Source of the DNA: Acidimicrobiales bacterium
Lineage (GTDB): Bacteria > Actinomycetota > Acidimicrobiia > Acidimicrobiales > SZUA-35
Direction: 5' to 3'
DNA: 9,940 bases
Assembly (NCBI GenBank): GCA_024641625.1
Contig: JAHECQ010000120.1
Location: 1-9,940, forward strand
The notes beneath the pieces are model-generated. The model saw only the letters and a program-made list of their open reading frames with translations, had not been told where the DNA came from and ran no database searches. The translations under genes were made by a program, and so were the position numbers. Shown here piece after piece: positions 6,104 to 9,940 of this stretch. Each line of letters opens with the position of its first letter. Position 1 is the stretch's first letter.

Positions 6104-6700
6104 ATGGACCTGATCGTCATCAGACACGCACGTCCGGAGCGGCTCGTCGGCGTCGACGGCGGAGCCGACCCCGGGCTCACCGAGATCGGTCATCGCCAGG
6201 CCGAACTGATGGCCGACTGGATGCAGCACGAGCGGCTGGCCGCCATCTACGTCAGCCCGATGACCCGCGCCCGTCAGACGAGTCGACCGCTCGAGGAGCG
6301 GCTTGGCATCGAGGCCATCGTCGAGCCCCGGGTCCGAGAATACGATGCCAAGTCATCGCACTACATCCCCATCGAGGAGGTGAAGGACGACAAGGAGGCC
6401 TGGAAGGCTTGGGTGGCGCGTGAGGCGACCACCGATCGCACCGCCTTCGCCACTTTGGTCAACGAGGCGGTCAACGACATCATCGGGCGTCATCGCGGCG
6501 AGCGGGTTGCCATCGTCTGCCACGGGGGCGTCATCAACGTCGTGGCGGCGCGCATTCTCGGAATAGCCGACCGGATGTTCTTCAATCCTCACTACACGAG
6601 TATCAATCGGATGGCTGCTGCATCTTCGGGCGAGCGCTCGATCGTCAGCCTCAATGACATCGGTCATCTTCGGCGGCATCCCGAACTCGTGCTGCACTGA
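6104..6700 (+). CDS. Histidine phosphatase family (phosphoglycerate mutase-like) protein
   Basis: A branch-1 histidine phosphatase of 198 aa, predicted to hydrolyse a phosphomonoester by way of a phosphohistidine intermediate in the cytoplasm. The phosphate-pocket motif is IRHARPE (6-12) with nucleophile His8; the family's RHG is RHA here, a common variant. SPMTRARQTSRPL (51-63) supplies the second pocket arginine, REYDA (78-82) the likely acid Glu79, and VCHGGVIN (138-145) the second catalytic His140. LTEIGHRQAE (25-34) is the conserved helix after the nucleophile. The substrate cannot be read; the family includes phosphoglycerate mutases, sugar and cofactor phosphatases and SixA-like protein phosphatases. 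The start is supported by the proximity of the RHA motif to the N-terminus. The gene stands alone on the plus strand and ends 15 bp from the convergent acyl-CoA dehydrogenase gene. Confidence 0.9.
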   Translation: MDLIVIRHARPERLVGVDGGADPGLTEIGHRQAELMADWMQHERLAAIYVSPMTRARQTSRPLEERLGIEAIVEPRVREYDAKSSHYIPIEEVKDDKEAWKAWVAREATTDRTAFATLVNEAVNDIIGRHRGERVAIVCHGGVINVVAARILGIADRMFFNPHYTSINRMAAASSGERSIVSLNDIGHLRRHPELVLH

Positions 6701-6715
6701 GGTTGCGGCGGCCGC

Positions 6716-7924
6716 TCAGTTCCGAGGCACGTCGGTCCAGGCCTGATCCTTGTCCGTGCGAACATCGCCGGGCAGCCCGAGCACCCGCTCACCCAGGATG
6801 TTCCTCATGACCTCGCTGGTGCCGCCCTCGATCGAATTGGCGCGGCTTCGCAAGAACGCACGCTGAGGTGTCGGCACATCCATCTCGGCATCCGCCGACC
6901 CCAGCACGTAGTCGCCGTAGAGCATGCCGTCGGGACCGAGCAGGTTCATGGTGAAGGCGAGGATGTCCTTGTTGAGATCGGCCTGGGCCAACTTGGCCAC
7001 CGAGCCCTCGGGGCCGGGGACCCCGATCTTTCGCATCTCGGATGCTCGGATGTTGGTCAGACGGTGCACCTCGGCCCGCACCCACAACCTCATCAACTGG
7101 TCGCGATCGGCGCCACTGCCTCCGCCTCGACGATACGCCTTGGTGGCCAGAGAGATCGGACCGCTGCCCTTCTCCGGCACCACACCCCCGATCGAGACGC
7201 GCTCGTTCATCAACGTGGTCAGCGCAACCCGCCACCCGTCACCGACATCGCCCATCCGCTCCGAATCCGGAGTGCGGGCGTCGGTCAGATACACCTCGTT
7301 GAACTCCGCCGAGCCCGTCATCTGTCGAAGCGGCCGGACCTCGACGCCAGGTTGGTGCATGTCGATGACGAAGTACGTCAGGCCCTTGTGCTTGGGCTGC
7401 TCGGGATCGTGTCGAGCCACGAGCATGCCCCAACGCGCTCGGTGGGCCAGCGATGTCCAGACCTTTTGGCCGTTGAACACCCACTCGTCACCATCGCGCA
7501 CCGCTCGCGTGGACAGACCGGCCACGTCCGAGCCGGCTCCCGGCTCGCTGAACATCTGGCACCAGATCTCCTCGCCGGTGAACAGCGGCCGTAGGTATCG
7601 CCGCTTCTGCTCCTCGCTGCCGTGGGTGAGGACCGTCGGTGCCCCCATGCCGTAGCCGATTGGGTTGCGGTAGTAGGCGTTCGGGGCCCCCGCCTCGGCC
7701 AAGCGTCGATTCACCATCGTCTGCAGCTTCGGACTCAGTCCGAGTCCGCCAGAGCCGACCGGGAAGTTCACCCAGCCGAGACCCAGGTCGTACTGGCGAC
7801 CCAGGAACTCGAGCGGCGGAGTGACGCCCGGATCGAGCTCGTCGAGAAGTTGCTCGACGAGCCGACTCACCAACTGTTCATCGGGAGTGCGGGCTTCGTT
7901 GGATGGAGCGGTGTCGATGGACAT
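6716..7924 (-). CDS. Acyl-CoA dehydrogenase (FadE-type)
   Basis: A flavoprotein of 402 aa that introduces a trans-2 double bond into an acyl-CoA and passes electrons to ETF. Visible features are the helical N-terminal domain with YDLGLGWVNFP (45-55), the FAD/substrate-binding stretch WCQMFSEPGAGSDVAGL (about 121-137), NGQKVWTS soon after, and the C-terminal SIEGGTSEVMRNILGERVLG (364-383). At the position where medium-chain enzymes carry the catalytic Glu of YEGT, this protein has Gly367 (EGGTSE). The base may therefore come from elsewhere, as in the isovaleryl- and long-chain-type enzymes, or a partner subunit may be needed. The ATG is preceded by GAGG at 4-nt spacing and no nearby -10 box, in keeping with an internal operon gene after the hydratase and SirB1-like genes. 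An 18-bp repeat array lies directly upstream. Chain-length preference is unknown. Confidence 0.93.
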   Translation of the reverse strand: MSIDTAPSNEARTPDEQLVSRLVEQLLDELDPGVTPPLEFLGRQYDLGLGWVNFPVGSGGLGLSPKLQTMVNRRLAEAGAPNAYYRNPIGYGMGAPTVLTHGSEEQKRRYLRPLFTGEEIWCQMFSEPGAGSDVAGLSTRAVRDGDEWVFNGQKVWTSLAHRARWGMLVARHDPEQPKHKGLTYFVIDMHQPGVEVRPLRQMTGSAEFNEVYLTDARTPDSERMGDVGDGWRVALTTLMNERVSIGGVVPEKGSGPISLATKAYRRGGGSGADRDQLMRLWVRAEVHRLTNIRASEMRKIGVPGPEGSVAKLAQADLNKDILAFTMNLLGPDGMLYGDYVLGSADAEMDVPTPQRAFLRSRANSIEGGTSEVMRNILGERVLGLPGDVRTDKDQAWTDVPRN

Positions 7925-7941
7925 GGGACCTCGATCAGCTT

Positions 7942-7995
7942 GGGAGAACAGTCGGTTTCGGGAGAACAGTCGGTTTCGGGAGAACAGTCAGTTGC
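7942..7995. repeat. Tandem repeat, 3 x 18 bp
   Basis: Plus-strand units at 7942-7959 and 7960-7977 are identical GGGAGAACAGTCGGTTTC. The third (7978-7995) differs only near its end (CAGTTGC instead of CGGTTTC) and contains the TGA stop (7988-7990) of the SirB1-like gene. Read in the direction of transcription, units start ACTGTTCTCCC immediately after the stop and end 17 bp before the acyl-CoA dehydrogenase ATG. Confidence 0.95.
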
Positions 7996-8803
7996 AGTTG
8001 AATCGAAGCCGTCGTGCGGCTTCGAGGTGCTGGGATTCATGAGCGGAGTCGAGCACGGCGAGGATCTCGTGTTGCTCGGCCGCTGCGTCGTAGCGGCCGG
8101 TGGCGACCAGGAGCCTGATCAGCTCGGCCCGATGCGCCGGCCCGGCGCCCGGCACCAGCACAGCGAGTTGACCCACCAGCGCTGCCTGCCCGAGATCACC
8201 GAGCGTGAGATGGATGTGTCGAAGGTTGTTGAGCATCCGGTGTGCCACCTCCGACGACGACAACACTGCGGTGTGCGAAGGTTCGAGTGAGGCCCCGGGA
8301 TGCACTCCGGTGAGCAGGTCCTGGCAGGCTCCGACATCGAGCGATCGACCGGACTCGAACGGATCGAACCAGCGGTCCGCTCGCAAGCCGTCACCGACGA
8401 GAAAGTGGCTCGGGAACCCGACCGGTGTGAGGGGCACACCAAGTCGGCGACCGGTCTCGATGGCCACGATGGCCAGCGTGATGGGGATGCCGAGTCGAGT
8501 GGTCAACACCCGATGAATATACGAATTGGCCGGGTTGTAGTAGTCGCGGTGGTTGCCCTTGAAGCCCTGATCACCGAACACGAAACGGAGCACGGCGTCG
8601 GCATCGACGCAGATGGCCGGCGCCTGCTCGGCGAGTTCGTCGAACTGGGCCACGATCTGATCGGGTTCCACTGGATCATCGGACAACCACGCGACGATCG
8701 CAGCAACGCGATCGAGCGCCGCATCGCCGGTCGTTGCGAACACCGACCGCACCTCTTCCTCGACCTCGGCAAAAGGCCGACGGGCATGACGGCGCGCAGA
8801 CAC
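7988..8803 (-). CDS. SirB1-like / transglutaminase-like core domain protein
   Basis: A 271-aa soluble protein of the SirB1 (Transglut_core2) family, whose biochemical role is not established. Recognisable parts are CVDADAVLRFVFGDQGFKGN (65-84), RLGIPITLAIVAIETGRRLG (103-122), and VGFPSHFLVGDG (128-139), matching the family's R-G-I-P-I-S-L and G-F-P-G-H-F-L segments. A helical, TPR-like C-terminus (about 190-271) ends RLRFNCN. I chose the GTG at 8803, 4 nt after the stop of the hydratase gene, rather than an upstream GTG at 8857 that would overlap it by 50 bp. AGGA abuts the chosen start, so translation may depend on coupling to the upstream gene. Its placement between two acyl-CoA genes is odd for this family. 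The stop codon lies inside the first unit of the 18-bp repeat. Family call is confident; start and function are not. Confidence 0.82.
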   Translation of the reverse strand: MSARRHARRPFAEVEEEVRSVFATTGDAALDRVAAIVAWLSDDPVEPDQIVAQFDELAEQAPAICVDADAVLRFVFGDQGFKGNHRDYYNPANSYIHRVLTTRLGIPITLAIVAIETGRRLGVPLTPVGFPSHFLVGDGLRADRWFDPFESGRSLDVGACQDLLTGVHPGASLEPSHTAVLSSSEVAHRMLNNLRHIHLTLGDLGQAALVGQLAVLVPGAGPAHRAELIRLLVATGRYDAAAEQHEILAVLDSAHESQHLEAARRLRFNCN

Positions 8804-8807
8804 TCCT

Positions 8808-9644
8808 TCAGTGACCCCGGAATTCGGCCGGCCGCTTCTCCATGAAGGCGGCGACACCCTCGGCGTAGTCGGCGCTGGCGAAGCACCCCCGGGCGGCGGC
8901 CTCGGCTTGTTCCATCATCGCCGTCCCATCGGGGCGATGTGCGCCGAGATGGGCGGCCACGGCCAGCTTCGTGGCCCGTTGGGTCAACGGTGCCCTGGTC
9001 GCCATGATCCCGGCCTGTTCACGCACGAAGTCCTCGAGATCGGCCTTCGGCCTGACATGATTGACCATGCCCCATCGCAAGGCCGTGTCCGCGTCATAGA
9101 TGTTGCCGCTGTAGACGATCTCCTTGGTGACGGCGGGGCCGAGAAGATCGACGAACTTGGCGGTTCCCGTCGGTGAGTAGCCCAGACCGAGCTTGGCCGG
9201 GGGCAGCGCAAAGCGGGCATCATCCGCTGCGTAGCGAATGTCGGCGCACAGAGAGATGGCCAAACCTCCCCCGACGCAGACGCCGTGGATCATGGCCAGG
9301 GTCGGCTTGGCCAGCGTCTCGATGGCGGCGTAGCCCGCTGCGGTTGCCTGGTCGTAGGTGGTGGTTGCTCCCCCGGTGCGGGACTCACTGAACTGGCTGA
9401 TGTCGGCACCGGCAACGAAGGCCTTCTCGCCGGCGCCGCGGAGGATGACCACCCGAATGTCGTCGTCGTCTTCGAGTTCGCGGCACAACGGTGGCAGCGC
9501 CTGCCACATCCCGAGCGTCATGGCGTTGCGACGGGCCTGATGATCGAAGACCAGCCAGCCGATTGCGCCGTCTCGTTCGAATCGAACCTCGGCGATGACG
9601 GGGTCGACGGACGGCTGATCGGAGGGAAATGCCTGGTCGGTCAC
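8808..9644 (-). CDS. Enoyl-CoA hydratase/isomerase (crotonase) family protein
   Basis: A crotonase-fold protein of 278 aa with a short N-terminal extension. The two oxyanion-hole segments are clear: EKAFVAGADISQF (73-85) and GVCVGGGLAISLCADIRYA (121-139). However, the two glutamates used by the classic hydratase are absent. The position after GGGL is Ala129 instead of Glu, and the FxxPE motif is FALPPAKLGLGY (145-156) with Pro149 instead of Glu. The protein should bind acyl-CoA and stabilise a thioester enolate, but the reaction may be isomerisation, a hydrolytic step or something else. The GTG at 9644 follows a TAGGTT box by 6 nt, consistent with this being the first gene of the unit hydratase - SirB1-like - acyl-CoA dehydrogenase. 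Partnership with the dehydrogenase in acyl-CoA breakdown is inferred from that order. Superfamily is certain, specific activity is not. Confidence 0.93.
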   Translation of the reverse strand: MTDQAFPSDQPSVDPVIAEVRFERDGAIGWLVFDHQARRNAMTLGMWQALPPLCRELEDDDDIRVVILRGAGEKAFVAGADISQFSESRTGGATTTYDQATAAGYAAIETLAKPTLAMIHGVCVGGGLAISLCADIRYAADDARFALPPAKLGLGYSPTGTAKFVDLLGPAVTKEIVYSGNIYDADTALRWGMVNHVRPKADLEDFVREQAGIMATRAPLTQRATKLAVAAHLGAHRPDGTAMMEQAEAAARGCFASADYAEGVAAFMEKRPAEFRGH

Positions 9645-9650
9645 CCGCCA

Positions 9651-9656
9651 AACCTA
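9651..9656 (-). promoter_or_regulatory. -10-like box TAGGTT upstream of the enoyl-CoA hydratase-like gene
   Basis: TAGGTT on the minus strand ends 6 nt before the GTG at 9644, the spacing expected for a leaderless transcript. It lies 37 bp from the divergent TACGTT box of the phosphodiesterase gene. Confidence 0.5.
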
Positions 9657-9693
9657 GCGACCGACCACCCGACACGCCAGCTTTGGCGGCTGC

Positions 9694-9699
9694 TACGTT
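9694..9699 (+). promoter_or_regulatory. -10-like box TACGTT upstream of the phosphodiesterase gene
   Basis: TACGTT ends 7 nt before the GTG at 9707 and no ribosome binding site lies between. It supports the chosen start and a leaderless mRNA. A weak -35-like CCGACA at 9669-9674 is spaced 19 bp away. Confidence 0.5.
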
Positions 9700-9706
9700 C
9701 AGTTGC

Positions 9707-9940
9707 GTGACATCGATCGGTTCGTGGCCCTTCCTGCACGATGCCGGACACTATGGCTTTGCCCATCGCGGTGGCGGTGAGGTGGCCCCGGAGAACACAC
9801 TCGAGGCCTTCCAGCGCGCCATCGACCTCGGGTTTCGCTACCTCGAGACCGACGTGCACCTCACGAGTGACGGCGTGCTGGTGGCGTTCCACGATGCCGG
9901 GCTCGAACGCTTGACCGGCCTGGGGGGCACCATCGCCGAT
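9707..9940 (+). CDS. Glycerophosphodiester phosphodiesterase-like protein (3'-partial)
   Basis: The first 78 residues of a GDPD-family TIM-barrel enzyme, which hydrolyses glycerophosphodiesters to glycerol 3-phosphate and an alcohol using a divalent metal. The N-terminal signature is intact: FAHRGGGEVAPENT (18-31) with His20, Arg21 and Glu29, then ETDVHLTSDG (47-56) with metal ligands Glu47 and Asp49, and FHD (61-63) with His62. The frame stays open to the window end, so about two thirds of a typical protein lies outside. The GTG start is supported by the TACGTT box 7 nt upstream and by the usual short distance to HRG. There is no signal peptide in the visible part, so a cytoplasmic enzyme is likely. 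It is divergent from the hydratase-like gene. Substrate choice cannot be judged from this fragment. Confidence 0.9.
   Translation, partial: MTSIGSWPFLHDAGHYGFAHRGGGEVAPENTLEAFQRAIDLGFRYLETDVHLTSDGVLVAFHDAGLERLTGLGGTIAD

Noticed and set aside
6701..6718. Terminator between the convergent phosphatase and dehydrogenase genes
   Set aside because: The 15-bp gap contains the palindrome GCGGCCGC, but no stem with a usable loop and no T tract.
6924..8290. Plus-strand frames of 243 and 222 aa opposite the acyl-CoA dehydrogenase and SirB1-like genes
   Set aside because: They are antisense to clear family motifs, and the second owes part of its length to the in-frame 18-bp repeat.

Overview
The window looks like chromosomal DNA from a high-GC actinobacterium, possibly of the Acidimicrobiia type. 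The pointers are frequent GTG starts, a DUF3151 gene (a family I know mainly from Actinobacteria), T-A-N3-T boxes 6-9 nt upstream of start codons (the leaderless-mRNA architecture common in Actinobacteria), and acyl-CoA dehydrogenase/enoyl-CoA hydratase genes. The class-level assignment is inference. I see no phage, IS, integron, CRISPR, rRNA or tRNA signal. The gene content is mostly housekeeping; the unusual material is between the genes.

Layout. Positions 1-1692 (+) carry the 3' part of a ClC-family anion transporter with CBS domains. It converges on a minus-strand cluster, listed here in transcription order: pyruvate kinase (5922-4495), a DUF3151 protein (4406-3963), a MobA-like nucleotidyltransferase (3918-3328), an RNase D-like exonuclease (3249-2089) and a 58-aa charged protein (1865-1689) whose stop codon overlaps that of the ClC gene. 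A divergent promoter region (5923-6103) separates pyk from a plus-strand histidine phosphatase (6104-6700). That gene converges on a second minus-strand unit: enoyl-CoA hydratase-like (9644-8808), a SirB1/transglutaminase-like protein (8803-7988) and acyl-CoA dehydrogenase (7924-6716). A glycerophosphodiester phosphodiesterase-like gene begins at 9707 (+), divergent from the hydratase gene, and runs off the window.

How the genes fit together. The hydratase-like protein and the acyl-CoA dehydrogenase plausibly serve one acyl-CoA route, with the SirB1-like protein translated between them. DUF3151 and mobA are probably co-transcribed. The other genes look like independent housekeeping units.

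Non-coding structure. No gene-free stretch exceeds 300 bp; the longest are 1866-2088 and 5923-6103. Three tandem-repeat arrays occupy intergenic spacers: 4 x 14 bp at 4449-4504, about 3.6 x 32 bp at 5952-6067, and 3 x 18 bp at 7942-7995. Two of them begin across the stop codon of the upstream gene, and all three carry a CTGTCC/CTGTTC-type core. They may be one dispersed family of intergenic repeats. Six of six genes that appear to lead a transcription unit, and whose upstream region is visible, have a T-A-N3-T box just before the start codon. The 58-aa gene instead has a textbook Shine-Dalgarno sequence.
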